A program made the translations under genes and the position numbers. Shown one piece after another: positions 34,013-45,522 of a stretch of DNA of 64,000 nucleotides; position 1 is the first letter of the stretch; each line of letters begins with the position of its first letter. The stretch covers positions 7,717,724-7,781,723 of the forward strand of contig VCAZ01000006.1 of the NCBI GenBank assembly GCA_005784505.1, read 5' to 3'. The notes beneath the pieces are model-generated. The model ran no database searches, was not told the DNA's origin, and saw nothing but the letters and a program-made list of their open reading frames with translations. Source of the stretch: Bagarius yarrelli. Taxonomy: Eukaryota; Chordata; Actinopteri; Siluriformes; Sisoridae.

Positions 34013-34575
34013 GTGTCAGTGGTCAAATGAAGTGATACCACAGAGAGTAGATAAAGGGCATAAGAGAAGAAATAGATACATAAAGATACAGAAGAGAAAA
34101 AAAAATCTGAGCACGATTAGTTGCCCTAGATTTTTAAATTTATCTTCTGTTTTGGGCATTAAGTAAAATAACCAAAGTAATATAATCAACTGTCCCCATT
34201 ACTGAAAGTTCCCATGTAGGGCAATTGAACAAAGTGGCGTCCTCAAAGTGTGAAGGAGCTGAAATGAGGTCATTCCTGGGAGCCATCGGTAATGAACCTT
34301 GTCACACGGGAAAGCACATGCATGTGTCTGAGAGCTAAAGTGAGTAGATTGTGATGACCCGGGAACAAATCTACATGAATCTACGGCACACAGTGGCACG
34401 GCTCATAAAAATGTGGGGACATGGCTAGCTCAGAGTGGACACACGAGCAGGTCTTCCCCAACACCAAGCTTTATTATTTCTATTTAGCTTTAGCTGACAT
34501 ATGACAGGCAATGCTATTTATATATAATTTTACAAATAGTTGAAGTGGTTTATTTTAGGTATTTTAGGTATATTA
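34010..34575. other. Non-coding DNA, nothing recognised
   Basis: A short tandem of TATTTTAGGT lies at 34549-34575. No gene recognised. Confidence 0.5.
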
Positions 34576-34577
34576 GG

Positions 34578-34714
34578 TAATTATTAACCTCATACCCTTA
34601 TTTATCATACTGCTATTTATTGTAAATAAGCCACTTATGCACTTCTGGTTAGATGCAAACTGCATTTCATTGGCTCTTTACATGTACCTTGCAGAATGAA
34701 AATAAAGTTGAATA
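34578..34714 (+). mobile_element. 5'-truncated LINE 3' tail
   Basis: GCACTTCTGGTTAGATGCAA, CTGCATTTCATTGGCTC, TACATGTACCTTGCAG and the end AAAATAAAGTTGAATA match the LINE tail inserted at 14047-14245. No open reading frame part remains. Confidence 0.7.
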
Positions 34715-34816
34715 TGTGTTTTATGTACAATATAACAATAACTTTACAACAATTAGAGTAAAAAACTAAATCAATAAAAAAAGTAAAAAAAAACTTGTGT
34801 GTGGTAATATGTGTGC

Positions 34817-34856
<40 letters not shown>

Positions 34857-34918
34857 GCGATTATTATTATTAGCATTTGTATTATAATTATTAGGATTGG
34901 TATGATTATTATTATAAT
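34817..34918. repeat. (ATT)n microsatellite
   Basis: About 13 perfect ATT units to 34856, then degenerate units to 34918. Confidence 0.95.
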
Positions 34919-34919
34919 G

Positions 34920-35470
34920 CTGTAGCTGTTTTTATTACATATCATTATCATTATGTTCAGTTTTATTTCTATATCACACATGGTTTTAAAGACAAAAAAA
35001 TCTAAAACAATGTGAAGAAAAATATACCTTAAATTAAAAATATTATAATTTTATGGCATAATTTATATGGTATTTGTGTTCATAATAAAAACACATAATC
35101 ACAAATTCTTCTTCGCTCTGCAAATCTAACCCTTTTACTTAAAGAGTAAATTATATACCTTTTACATCTGATTTATTAATAATTTTTTTTTTATCTTTTC
35201 AAGCATTTATTTACTGAATTATTAAAGAGTTTTGAATAAGAAGGTTGTAAGTATGAGGTAGATTATTCTCCATGATAACTGCACATATTCTATAGATTTA
35301 GGAGTTAAGGTTAGAGTTTTCTACAAACCACTTGATCTTTAAGAAACAGTGCTTGAGATCTTTCTCCATTCTTTATTGTCTTGCTGCTGTAAAGTTTTCC
35401 CTTAAGATTGTGCCACAGATGATTTTGCAGCTGCATGTTGTGACAATTTATCAAGGCTGAATCTCTCTGG
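34920..35470. other. AT-rich non-coding DNA, nothing recognised
   Basis: No element or gene seen. Confidence 0.5.
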
Positions 35471-35479
35471 ATTAAGTAA

Positions 35480-35880
35480 AAGTGCTGGGATAAGGCAAAG
35501 AGATTTTTTCTCTCCCGATGAGTAATCCACACACTGGGTTTAACACACTTTGAAATAAGTGCAGAGACAGTGGCTAGACAAAGAGTCTGTGTGTATGTTA
35601 CGTAGGGTCAGCTGCAAAACAGCGATAAACGCTCATCGCTGGGACAGATGAGGGAGTGCAATGAAGCTTAATTAGATTTCACTGCTCATCCCGGACACAC
35701 TCTGCCCCTTGGAGCCACACCGGTCTGGAGAGCAATGAGAAATCCTCACCCTAATCCAGTTAACTTGCACCATTTTGGCGAATAAACAATACTTAACTGG
35801 ACATAGATCATATGGTTTGTGAAGGCAGACATGCTGACCTCTTATTTTGATCGATAGCATGGTGTACTTGCACATGTTTC
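35480..35880. promoter_or_regulatory. Candidate conserved non-coding block
   Basis: Repeat-free block with balanced composition. It has AAAACAGCGATAAACGCTCA near 35617, GAAGCTTAATTAGATTTCAC near 35661 (TAATTA core) and CCTAATCCAGTTAACTTGC near 35750. A short minus-strand frame (35672-35875) has no known motif. I rate it among the better enhancer candidates of the window. Confidence 0.4.
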
Positions 35881-35889
35881 TTTTGCAGT

Positions 35890-36089
35890 GGGAAAGGGAA
35901 AAACATAACTCAGATAAGGTATGTAAACTTTAAATATTAAAGTGATTAAGAACCTTATTCCACACAGGACAGTAATGACATTGGTAGCTAGCTAGCATTA
36001 GATTGCTATTTAACTATTTGGATTGGATCTATTTATTTACTAAACACCCAAACTCAAAGGCCAACCCACAGTTTTTATACATTACAATT
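35890..36089. other. AT-rich spacer, nothing recognised
   Basis: Contains GGTAGCTAGCTAGC near 35982 only. Confidence 0.5.
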
Positions 36090-36253
36090 TTACATTTACA
36101 TCACACTGTGATTCATAGAAACTTACATACATATTATTTATACAACTGAGCAGTTTAAGGGGCCTTGCATTGGTGCCCAGCAGTGGCAGCTTGATGGTCC
36201 AATAATTAGAAATGACCACTTTTCATGCAGCCTTATCCACTCAGCTACCACTT
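36090..36253 (-). mobile_element. tRNA-derived SINE, decayed (minus strand)
   Basis: TTTACATTTACATC, GGGGCCTTGCATTGGTGCCC and the head complement CTCAGCTACCACTTGC keep the family order, but the L2-type tail and B box are damaged. Confidence 0.65.
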
Positions 36254-36860
36254 GCTATAATAACTGCAGAGCAAGAGGAGAAATAATAACACATAAAACT
36301 ATCTAAACTAAGAGTTAGACAATTTTTGAAAATAAAGGGATTAATGCTGAAAAAGGCCACAGAAAGGAATAGCAGGCTGAGAGGTTACGGATCTTGCAGC
36401 ATACACAAATAGCCGTCTGTGTCTAAAAGAGAAAAATGGAGAGGGGTGGGGGCAGGGTGACCCTTTGAGCCACTGCTGTCCGGAAGATTTTAGGCACTAA
36501 CACCTTTACCACTATCTGTCAATTTCTCTGTCCCTCAACAGAAAAGCTCATCTAACCCCCTCCTCCAACAAACCCCAAACATCAAACTCAATATGCCACC
36601 AGGTGAGAATTCTCCTAGGCTAAAAACACATCAGGAAGTCACTATCGTGGGCCAGGCCCCACAAGGCTGCAGGTCCAAAAAATCCCTAGCCATGTTTTTA
36701 AGAACTTAGCACCTGTGTAGTGGACTTAGCACCTGTGTAGTGGACTTCTTAGCAAACAGAAGACAGACTTTCTTCTTCAAAAGATAGACCTGAGGTGGAA
36801 CATCTGGAAGGTTAGCATAAATATGTGAAAAAAAACTAAAGGAATGATTTGGGAAAGATG
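36254..36860. other. Non-coding DNA with a 20-bp tandem duplication
   Basis: ACTTAGCACCTGTGTAGTGG occurs twice in tandem at 36704-36744. No gene recognised. Confidence 0.6.
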
Positions 36861-36864
36861 TTAA

Positions 36865-37045
36865 AAGCCTACCTGCCCTACCTACATTGATAGAGGAGCG
36901 ATCAAGTCGGCCCCAACTTGAGATATATCTTAACAATGATCTTACCTGGCACATTAACTCCATGATCTTAAAGAAGGCCCACCACTCATTGTACTTCCTG
37001 ATGAGACTAAATGGGCTCCACAATCCTCACATCCTGCAGACAGGA
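36865..37045 (+). pseudogene. LINE reverse-transcriptase fragment (plus strand)
   Basis: Translating the plus strand from about 36930 gives NNDLTWHINSMILKKAH followed by a Leu-Tyr-Phe-Leu stretch. This corresponds to the conserved segment just after the polymerase domain of L2/Rex-type fish LINEs (a Leu-Thr-Trp, then Lys-Lys-Ala and Tyr-Phe-Leu order, from memory). The preceding part is decayed and the element is truncated at both sides. It faces another LINE fragment on the minus strand immediately to the right. Confidence 0.55.
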
Positions 37046-37109
37046 CAGCTCTAACCCTAACCCAGCATAACCCTACAGTAAATATCACGAGAAATTTGGC
37101 TTGTATGAG

Positions 37110-37595
37110 AAATATGGGGATTGTGCTAGGAACATTGACTGTCTGTAAGTTTGGGGTGGTCAAAGTTTTTGGGAGAGAAGGAAGGCTATAGCCGATCACC
37201 TTTTCTGCAGAGAGAATGACATGCTGCAGCTTGGCCTAGGCCCTGGCAGCAAATCAGACTGTAATGGAGGATGTGAGGATGAATTTAATGATGGCAGTGT
37301 GGAAGTTCACCAACATTTTAACATTTTACAGGGAGGTGAAACTTCTTTAGCTGCCATCAATCTACAGCTTTTGCTGAGTGTGGAAGCCTATAGTCAGCTT
37401 CTGTTTAGGCTTGTGGGTGATGGTGGTGCGTAGTAAGCGGAAGGACTCAACAAGGGACACCAGAGTGTTGTGGAGGGTGACCGTGGTAAGGGGGACAGGG
37501 TCTTTCATTAAATATACTTACTATCTCCACAGTCTTAAGAGTGTTGAGCTCCAGGTTGTAAAAGCTGCACTATGACAGCAGACAGTCTATCTCAT
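37110..37595 (-). pseudogene. LINE reverse-transcriptase C-terminal remnant (minus strand)
   Basis: On the minus strand, read from about 37590 down, the text passes CTCAACACTCTTAAGACTG and a segment translating to ILTSSITV, then SAEKVIGYSLPSL near 37190-37230. This is the C-terminal region after the polymerase domain in an abundant fish non-LTR retrotransposon. Stops and frameshifts break it. The upstream polymerase core with the Tyr-x-Asp-Asp site is absent, so this is a 5'-truncated dead copy. Confidence 0.65.
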
Positions 37596-37599
37596 GCTT

Positions 37600-38070
37600 G
37601 TTGGGTTAGGGTTATATGCAATAAAGCTCTTTCTATGTGCAATAAGTTTTGTTTAGTGTGACTTTCATGCGTTAAAGGAAAAAGAAAATGTTCACTTATT
37701 TATTATTCACTCTTTGTATAGGTTACTCTTGTTAGTAAGTTATACCGAAATGTATTTGTACATTTGTCTGCTTTAACTGGGACCTCAGTACTGAAGTGCA
37801 TTCCTTTTATAGTAGCACGTGTTGTGGAATGGCAATAACCCTCTTTAATTCTTGATCTTTTTATATTATTAAATATTTATCTCATTAATTCTACATTTCA
37901 AAAATCTGAAAAGAAGAAATATGTGAGTAATCCTGTCCTTCGATGGAATGATCTATAAATAGTAGACACAAGTAGCCAAATGTCATTTTCGGCACAATTT
38001 TATTAATTCTTATAAGTGTACAGCACTCATTCAATTTTTTTTTCTTGCATGTGAGTTGGCAGTCTTAAAC
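37600..38070. other. AT-rich non-coding DNA, nothing recognised
   Basis: No element or coding signal seen. Confidence 0.5.
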
Positions 38071-38079
38071 TCAGTAATG

Positions 38080-38372
38080 ATGGTGCTTTGGATCCAAGCT
38101 TTCCAGGCAGTGGACTCAGACGTCTTCAAGGAAACCTGCTAATTACGGCCTGCTGCAAATCAATAGCTCTCTAAGAAAATATATTTAAAAAGCTGCCATT
38201 AGCCGCCCCCCTTTGTCGTTTTTTTCCCTCCTTCGTTTTCTGCTGTTGCACACGAAGCACTAGTGGTGCCCCTCTGCCGGCATTTTAATTGTGTCAGCAA
38301 TCAGTGAGATTCACAGGAACTCATTAATATGCAGATTTATAGCATCGTTTTGCTGCCACTCATTCCTTTTTT
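38080..38372. promoter_or_regulatory. Strong candidate conserved non-coding block
   Basis: The block holds TAATTA at 38140-38145, GCAAATCAATAGCTCTC near 38155, AAAAAGCTGCCATTAGCCG near 38190, GGCATTTTAATTGTGTCAGC near 38279 and TCATTAATATGCAGATT near 38321. Homeodomain (TAAT) and Oct/Meis-like words are dense and repeats are absent except a T run at its end. This resembles developmental enhancers of vertebrates. Conservation itself was not checked. Confidence 0.45.
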
Positions 38373-40460
38373 TTTTTTTTTGAGGGATTTCACATAAATT
38401 ACCATCAGAGCTTTTCCTAATTGCTGATATAAAGAATTACCATAAATCCACTGTGTGCTGTTTAAAGTGTCCACCCAGTTGATGCTAAAAGATAAATGCT
38501 TTAGGCTACTAATGTTTTCTAATTTATGAATACAATTTATTTGTTTTCCTATTTCATTTTCAATAAATCTATAATCAGAATGTTTTACTGTAAAATTTAC
38601 TGTACAATGCACATTTTCATGCAATTTTATAAACAATAAGCTAAAACAGTTTTTCTATAGAAACAGTAGGAGGAAATTGAGGCTTTTATTGTCTGGGAGA
38701 AGGGAGGGACTAAATTAGACTTGTCACCTGTGTGCTCACCACATTAACACTACATAAAACGTGCGGCGCTGCACACAGCCCATTGCAGTTTATAGACAGA
38801 TAATGAGAGGGTATAAGGACCTCCTTTTATTAAATCATTGTTTAATTCTTAACCCTAGAGAATTACTACTGTCTTGAAGTGTTTCTCTTTCTGCTGGCAC
38901 TAATATACAATATTTAATAGGTGAAAGACTGCATTCAATGGCATGTAGATAAATAGAAATATGACCTATCTATGTACTGTATATCTATATCACAATGAAG
39001 TTTATGTTGTTTAAACAGTATGTAGGTTTTTTTAGAGTTCAGGAACAGTAAAATATGTTTTGGGAAAAGGAACATTCATCCTATCCCCAGCACTATATCT
39101 TAAAATTTAATTTGCCTTGCAATCAGAGTGTAAAAGTTAAAGAAGTGTCCCAGTGCTCAGAACTGAACTGCTCCCAAATGCATCAATTTCTCTGCATGCT
39201 CAAGTCACTACCAGTGGCAGCTTCGCAGTTAATTTTTTTGAATTAATTTTTGACACTACTCTGTTTGCTTAGAATGTCTGTCCTGGTGCTCTCCTTTTCT
39301 AACCCTTATATTGTCATCTTAATGACCGTACGAATTTTGTCATCCTGATTTAGTTGTTTTTACTTTCGATATAACTGTTTGTAAAGAATAAAACACCAGA
39401 ATCACCAGAATATATGTTAATTTCAAGAAATTACATAAAAATCTAACCATATTTGGGTTTAATTTGCCCTAAAGACAACAGAAAGGTTAAAAACCTTAAT
39501 GAGCAATGTTAACAGGTCTGATTGAGCTGCATGGCTATAATTTAGTTAAAAGTCTCAGAAATTGCATACGCGAGATGTACAAAATTCCTCAGAAAAATCT
39601 TTTCATTGCTGTAAAGATCTGATGACTTTACAAGCTGAGGGTAATGGCATGTACAGTACATTACAACATTTGTATGTGTAATTTCCATCAAGGTAGACAT
39701 GTTTCATTATAGACTAAAGGTGATGAGTAAGAATGGACTGAGAAATAAGGCTTAGATAGAAAGTATTAATAATGTGTCAGATTCTCATTTGGATGTATAC
39801 ACTTCCTAAATTAATACAAAAAAAGTAAATCTGAATAAACTTGTGTATAAAAAACTAAATTTGTAATTGATTAAACTATAAGTGGCATGTTATACATACT
39901 GCTTAACCAAAAAAGTTGGCAAGTTTGCTAAGAAAACAGGCTTACTTGGTCAACAATAGCCAGGTAATGTTAGCAAAATGATTAAATTTGCATAAAAGGG
40001 AAAGCAAAAGGGGACAAATAATTTGATATTAGGCAGAGTGGATATCCACACATTCTTATAAATGAATAAATAAATGAATAAATGTTCCAATATCAATTAA
40101 TCAGGAACCATCGATGATTCCACCTTGATATCCGTCTAATAAAATTTTTATCCAGGTATTTCCCCCCCACTCTAGCCTGATCGATTATCCATCTATCAGT
40201 GTGTAGGTAGCTATAGTGCTAATGACGCTGTGTAGCCTGAAAAAAAGATAACATCAAACGTCATTTTGTTGATATTTTTTTAATAGATTTGTTTCACATT
40301 AATAAATCTTACTGGATGCTAAAATGAAATGATTGAATGCTAAGTAGGAAAAAACTGTAGATGCAAAGCATGCCAGCAAAATACAAACAGCAAGGCAGAA
40401 CTCATTAGGTCTCCCATTTATGTGTTTGTAAGAATTCACAACTTGGACAAATTTGAAATT
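38373..40460. other. AT-rich non-coding DNA, nothing recognised
   Basis: About 2 kb without tandem arrays, element ends or coding signals. 40065-40083 has a short AATGAATAAATAAATG run. Confidence 0.5.
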
Positions 40461-40463
40461 AAC

Positions 40464-40634
40464 AATATGGCAGCATGGTCCTGTGATGGACTGCCGCCCT
40501 GTCCAGGGTGAACCCTCCTGCCTTTCCCCCCTTCAGAGACGGCTGGGAGAGACTCCAGCAGATCCCTGTGACCTCGAATTAGGGAATAAGCAAGTATAGA
40601 GGATGAATGAATGATTGAATGAATATGGCAGCAT
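40464..40634 (+). mobile_element. 5'-truncated retroposon with perfect target duplication
   Basis: The body 40477-40621 (CCTGTGATGGACTGCCGCCC, GAGAGACTCCAGCAGATCCC, GAATTAGGGAATAAGCAAG, ATGAATGAATGATTGAATG) is the 3' end of the 13746-14298 family. It is flanked by AATATGGCAGCAT at 40464-40476 and again at 40622-40634, a perfect 13-bp target-site duplication. The head is missing, as expected of incomplete reverse transcription. Confidence 0.9.
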
Positions 40635-40639
40635 TTTCT

Positions 40640-41450
40640 TTTTTCTACTGTATTCCGTGGCTTCGTTTTTGCCCGTCTTACCTTCCAATATTTAGTACAT
40701 CATCTAAATTGTAGAAGATTGAACATTTGAAAACAGAGGTAATGAAAGTGTCCAACAAGCTTTTATTGCATGACTGGTCCCAATAGTTGTCCCAAAACCA
40801 CAATATGTGCTGCGAATAATGAACTGTATGTCAATGACAATATTACATTACAGTGCACAACAGCATGAGGAAGACGTCTGTGAATAGTTTAGGGTCAGGA
40901 ATATTGGAGAATGAAATGGACACAATGTGTCATGACTCTTTTTACATGCATTTATACCTTACACTATATGAATGGATTCTATGCATTCATATCGTCTTAT
41001 ACTTGGTGTATAATCATGCTGATATCATTTACATCTTCTATTTCAGCTATACCTCAGCTATTTTTGTTGATATTCTTGCAAGTAATTGCTTTCCTGGTAT
41101 CTGCCTGCATTATTAGTGTGCAATATTGTTCCCTGTAAATTGATAAAGGACATTATACAGGTGCATTGAGCAGACGAAATGGAGTTCTTTGCCCAAACAA
41201 TAAAATGTGGCATAGTTTACAGTCACATGATCTGCTTATTCTGAACAAGGATGAAGATAACACCACCCCATCTGCTACTGGTAGTTCAACCTGTACATGT
41301 CTGAACTTTCTCAGCACTCATGTCTGAATGGTGGGTATGGACTAAATTTTGAATAAAAAGATATGCCTAAAATGTGCTATGGCATAGACATGGTCAGTGT
41401 CGTCTGAATGTTCCAGTAAAGGATTGCTAGCCGAATGACGTGTGTTTGCC
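40640..41450. other. AT-rich non-coding DNA, nothing recognised
   Basis: Two open frames near 40853-41138 overlap in different frames, have no recognisable domain and are taken as chance. Confidence 0.5.
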
Positions 41451-41454
41451 AGCA

Positions 41455-41483
41455 TGGGTGGGGTGGGGTGGGGGGGGGGGGGT
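41455..41483 (+). repeat. G-run, possible G-quadruplex
   Basis: GGGTGGGGTGGGGTGGGG is followed directly by further G, giving at least four G-tracts with one-base loops on the plus strand. Confidence 0.8.
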
Positions 41484-41489
41484 GATGTT

Positions 41490-42930
41490 GGTGTAGAGAC
41501 CAGTGGGAAAGAGGGATCTCAGTGAAGCGATGCCTATGAATCCTGGCAGCATGAGCACAAAGTCAAACTGCTGCTCACACATATTTGGGGAGATATTTAA
41601 TTAAAAGTGGATTACAAGACTGTTGGATAAACAAAGATCAGATTAACAAATAACTGTACGCAATTGTCCCATTTGCCAATGCAAATTTGACTTTGCGGCT
41701 AGATTCATGACACAGAAGAGAAGATTTAGGACACCTCCAGAATATTAAGGCTTGGTATGGAAATAGGTTTAGGTGGCAACATTTCATAAACCCCTTAACA
41801 AATAACCTTCAGTCACCCTGTTGCATCCTTTTATTAGTAAAAGATAACTAAATGTATCACTCTACATGTAGGCAACTCTTCTGCCTGTCTACCAGTCTTA
41901 TGCAGCTTTGTAGAAAACACAACTTCTACTAGTGTGCATTAACTCTAAGAGGTAAGGCATCCAGGTGAAAAACACTTTGTGCCCACAATCATGAACCTCT
42001 CTGACCTGCGGCAGTGCGCATGCCTATGTTTGGACCATTCTAATTGGAATTTAAATTGAGTTGTACCAGGCTGCAGTGGTTCACTGAGGCCTAGAGAATA
42101 ACAAAAAGGGTTTATATTTCTTTTTACTAAATTCTACTGTTTTTTTATGTTGAGTTTCCTTTTTCTTTCTCTTTCTCCTCTTTTTTACTTTCAACACCTG
42201 ACGACCTTGCTCTGATAGACTGCCGGACTTTGTGACTGGGCACTGAGTCGTAGCTGGCTCTGAGACAGGGGGTGTCTCAGAAAATGGATTTATTGACTTG
42301 TGACTTTGACATAGGCTGATGTATCAGAGCCGGTATTATAGAGGATGATTAGTTTGCAGGATGTCAGGGACAACTTAATATGAATAAACCCCAAACATCA
42401 CTCACTTCCCCACCCTTAACCATCCGTGGCAGATTCTGAGATATTCAGAGAGATAGCACAGTCCAAATCAAACATATGAGCATGCGGACGGGATGAAGGG
42501 GAGAGGCAGAAGGCTGAGATTGAGGGATCAGACACCCAAAGCCTTGAATCATCAGTATCTCTGGAGAGTCTCGTCCGACTTGGAGGTAGGCAAGCTCAAC
42601 CAAAAACATAGAGAGGGAGAGACAGAGAGATAGACTTGAAAATAAAATGCGTGAGCCAGTAAGAGATAAGGTCTTGTAGAAGAAAGACGATATCCAGAAA
42701 AACAGAGTAGAGAAATGTTTTAAAACTTCCTTTATTGCTTTTTAATGTTACATTTCAAAGCTGACGTATGCTCATGACTCAACCTGGATATTTATTTCTA
42801 TCTGCACTATTGATCTTTAAATTTGGTTCCACATTCGAAAGATTTCTCAATAAAACATCTTGAGGCCATTTTGGCTAAACAAAATGTACCCAAATTTTAG
42901 TAATAAAGTTAATACTACTACATTATAAAC
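41490..42930. other. Non-coding DNA, nothing certain
   Basis: Pyrimidine words at 42150-42190. 42200-42600 is somewhat GC-richer. No repeat family or gene recognised. Confidence 0.45.
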
Positions 42931-42937
42931 TTAATTA

Positions 42938-43062
42938 TGACACTACATGGCCAACATGGCAATTTTTTTATTCTCAAAACAATATAAATGAACTGGAGTG
43001 ACCTGCACTGAGCCCTTACCTTGAACCGCTTTGGAATGAATTGGAACACCCTCTTTCTCTGA
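42938..43062 (+). mobile_element. Tc1-like transposon fragment
   Basis: ACTACATGGCCAACATGGCA resembles a terminus of a fish Tc1-type repeat, and GGAGTGACCTGCACTGAGCC with CTTTGGAATGAATTGGAACA matches the transposase C-terminal coding region seen at 21161. Parts between are deleted. Confidence 0.55.
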
Positions 43063-43189
43063 GACCTTATTACCTATCCACTAATATATTTTCGATAAAA
43101 AAGCTATTCATGCTACCTAGCCTAATAAAAAAAAAGAAAAATTGAAATGTTAAAATAATGTTTTTGGCTACGTTTCAACGCCCTTTTAA

Positions 43190-43585
43190 TTGCCCAACAG
43201 GTGGGTAGGGACCTAGTCATGATATGGTTTCCTTATGGCAACTGTGAGGCAATATCCAGGTTCTTTTCACCTTGCCTGGGCTTTGCCCCAGGCAGGGTAA
43301 AGGCCTTCCTCCATCCTCTGACGTGGTATGCACTCAAAGTGTCTTTGGCGGTACCAGGGCCCATGGAACCGCAAGGCATTTCTTCCTGTCACCCTTCTGG
43401 GATTTGGACCAGAAAAGTCCAAACCACTTGGAGAAGGTCAGACCTGCTATTTGTCTGTTTAGGTGTATTCAAAAAGGGGTCGGGGTGACGAACCAGACTT
43501 TAATCATAGAGTTATGGAACACACACCGGACAGTGACACAGCTCTGTGGTGACCTATGTACATCATTCCCATAGCGTTTAGATGC
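43190..43585. other. Unexplained GC-rich block
   Basis: This 400-bp block is sharply GC-richer than its AT-rich flanks and has two long overlapping plus-strand frames (43201-43488 and 43272-43574). It begins right after a splice-acceptor-like TTTTAATTGCCCAACAG. I recognise neither the protein nor a transposon. It could be a dead transposon, a processed fragment or a conserved block. Confidence 0.3.
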
Positions 43586-43589
43586 AGCT

Positions 43590-45515
43590 TGATTTTCTAA
43601 AGGGAAACGTCGTCAGGTTACGTATATATGTATCCATAGTTCACTAAAAGAAAGGAGATGCTGGGTCTTGTACCTGTTACTGTACAGCGTTACTTTCTGA
43701 CCGATGATGTCACCTGCCTGTGAGGTAATGTTACGTCTATTTTCACTCTGTAAAGACATAGCTTAACTTAAATTAACCTTATAAACTTAATTTGGACTTA
43801 TTTTTAGCATCATGTTCCCAAAATAGTCATAGGAAAAGTTTTACTTTTTTGCTATGTAAATGTACAAAAGTGTGCATGTGAATGTACTGAATGAAGTATG
43901 AAGGGTTCATGCCCTGCTTTGAACTGACCTCTAAAGAAGACAGGAAGGTAAACATGTCAAAAAAACCCCACTATGGATACATAAAGAAATCAAGCAGACA
44001 GGACAGGGAAACAATACAGTCTATGGATGTTGTTTGCTAAATAATGTAGTAAAAATGCATGAGGATGAGGACAGCCTGCCTAATCCTTCTAAAACATCCT
44101 TCTATGTTTCTGTTTATTGCTCCGCTCAAGCAAAAATACATCTTTTATATTCACAAACTCTCTTTCCTCATATTTAAACAGAATTTGTAACATTTTTTTA
44201 GCACTGATTGATGCTTGACTGTTATATGAAAATGGCGAAGGAAAAAAAAGAAAAGTAGAACAAAATCAAATGCTAACAGTAAACCATGATAGGGATAAAC
44301 TCCGTCTAGCCATTACTCGGCCATTTCCGGAGGAATGCATAATTCAGTAATTATGGGATTTCAAGAAAGGGTTCCATAAAGAAGAGAGAATGAACAGGTA
44401 AGAGATAAAAAAATAGGGCAAGATTAAGGTTCACTAGTATGTCAAATTTAGTAAATTCAGCCACACTTGAGTCTTGAACTTACAGCTGAGTCTTGGTACA
44501 GATGGACACGGAGGTGTTGTGTATTGCTATTAATGCAGACCGAAAGATTACAGTAAGACATGTTTTAACAAGCATTTTACAGGCCAACTTATATTATGGA
44601 CATTTCTATATAAAGTTAATCCAGTTGAGCTAATGAATCCACACAGCATATTAGCTGGCCAGTCACAGTAACACAAATTAGGCAAAGATCAATTGGAAAA
44701 AAGTTATTTTGCATGTAGAGCAATTTTAATTTGGAGATTAGCACTTAAGTTAAACACTAGGGTAACTTTTTTTCTTTTCTTCTTTTTTTTTTTTTTTTTG
44801 TAGTTTTGCACATTTGACCTTTTTTTCCAGCTCAAACACACCTGATTCTTTACTTCAGCTCTAATGTAAAACAGGTCAACACCAAAAAAGTGCAGAACTA
44901 GGGGTTACTATGCTGTACTGTATACATACTTGCTAATCTATAGTAATTTTATAATGCAATAAAATATTATAGGGACAGCCTGGCTAAACAAATGAATTAA
45001 AACTTTTTCTTTTTCAAAATGAGAAGGTGTGAGATAGCTGTGTTTATTAGTACTCACTGAAACCTGCATGGACCCTTTTTTAGAAGCTGCCTTATTCTGA
45101 AGCAGGTGGCCATGGGTTCAGAGAACCCTGGTTGTAAGGCAGGAATACACACATCACAGACAACGGGGCACACTAATTTATACACTAATCACAATAAGTG
45201 ACTTTTTAGCATTTATAATTCCCGTACTGGCATGTTTTCGAAATGGAAGGAAATCTGCATAGTGGAACATCGACTCAGTGACCCGGATCAATACAAATTT
45301 TAGGACTGAACACTAAACGTGTTGATTTGACTGACACCAGATTTAACTACATAAGGTAAAGATATACTTTCCGCGGTTTGAAGGGACCCACATCCAAATG
45401 CACCTGGATGTTACCTTGATACAAGACTTCGGTCAGGAAAATACAAATTAATTTTATTTTCTGTGTCACTGGATAATATTTTATTCCTTATAGCGATTTT
45501 AAAAGCTCTGACAGA
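43590..45515. other. AT-rich non-coding DNA
   Basis: A pyrimidine run TTTTTTCTTTTCTTC with about 17 T lies at 44767-44800, followed by CAGCTCAAACACACCTGATT, a word typical of a common fish repeat. Nothing else recognised. Confidence 0.45.
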
Positions 45516-45522
45516 CCTATAC

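Noticed and set aside
34199..34399. Minus-strand 66-codon frame
   Set aside because: Short, no motif, no splice context.
40853..41138. Two overlapping plus-strand frames with hydrophobic residues
   Set aside because: Hydrophobicity follows from T-rich DNA; the two frames exclude each other and neither has a known domain.
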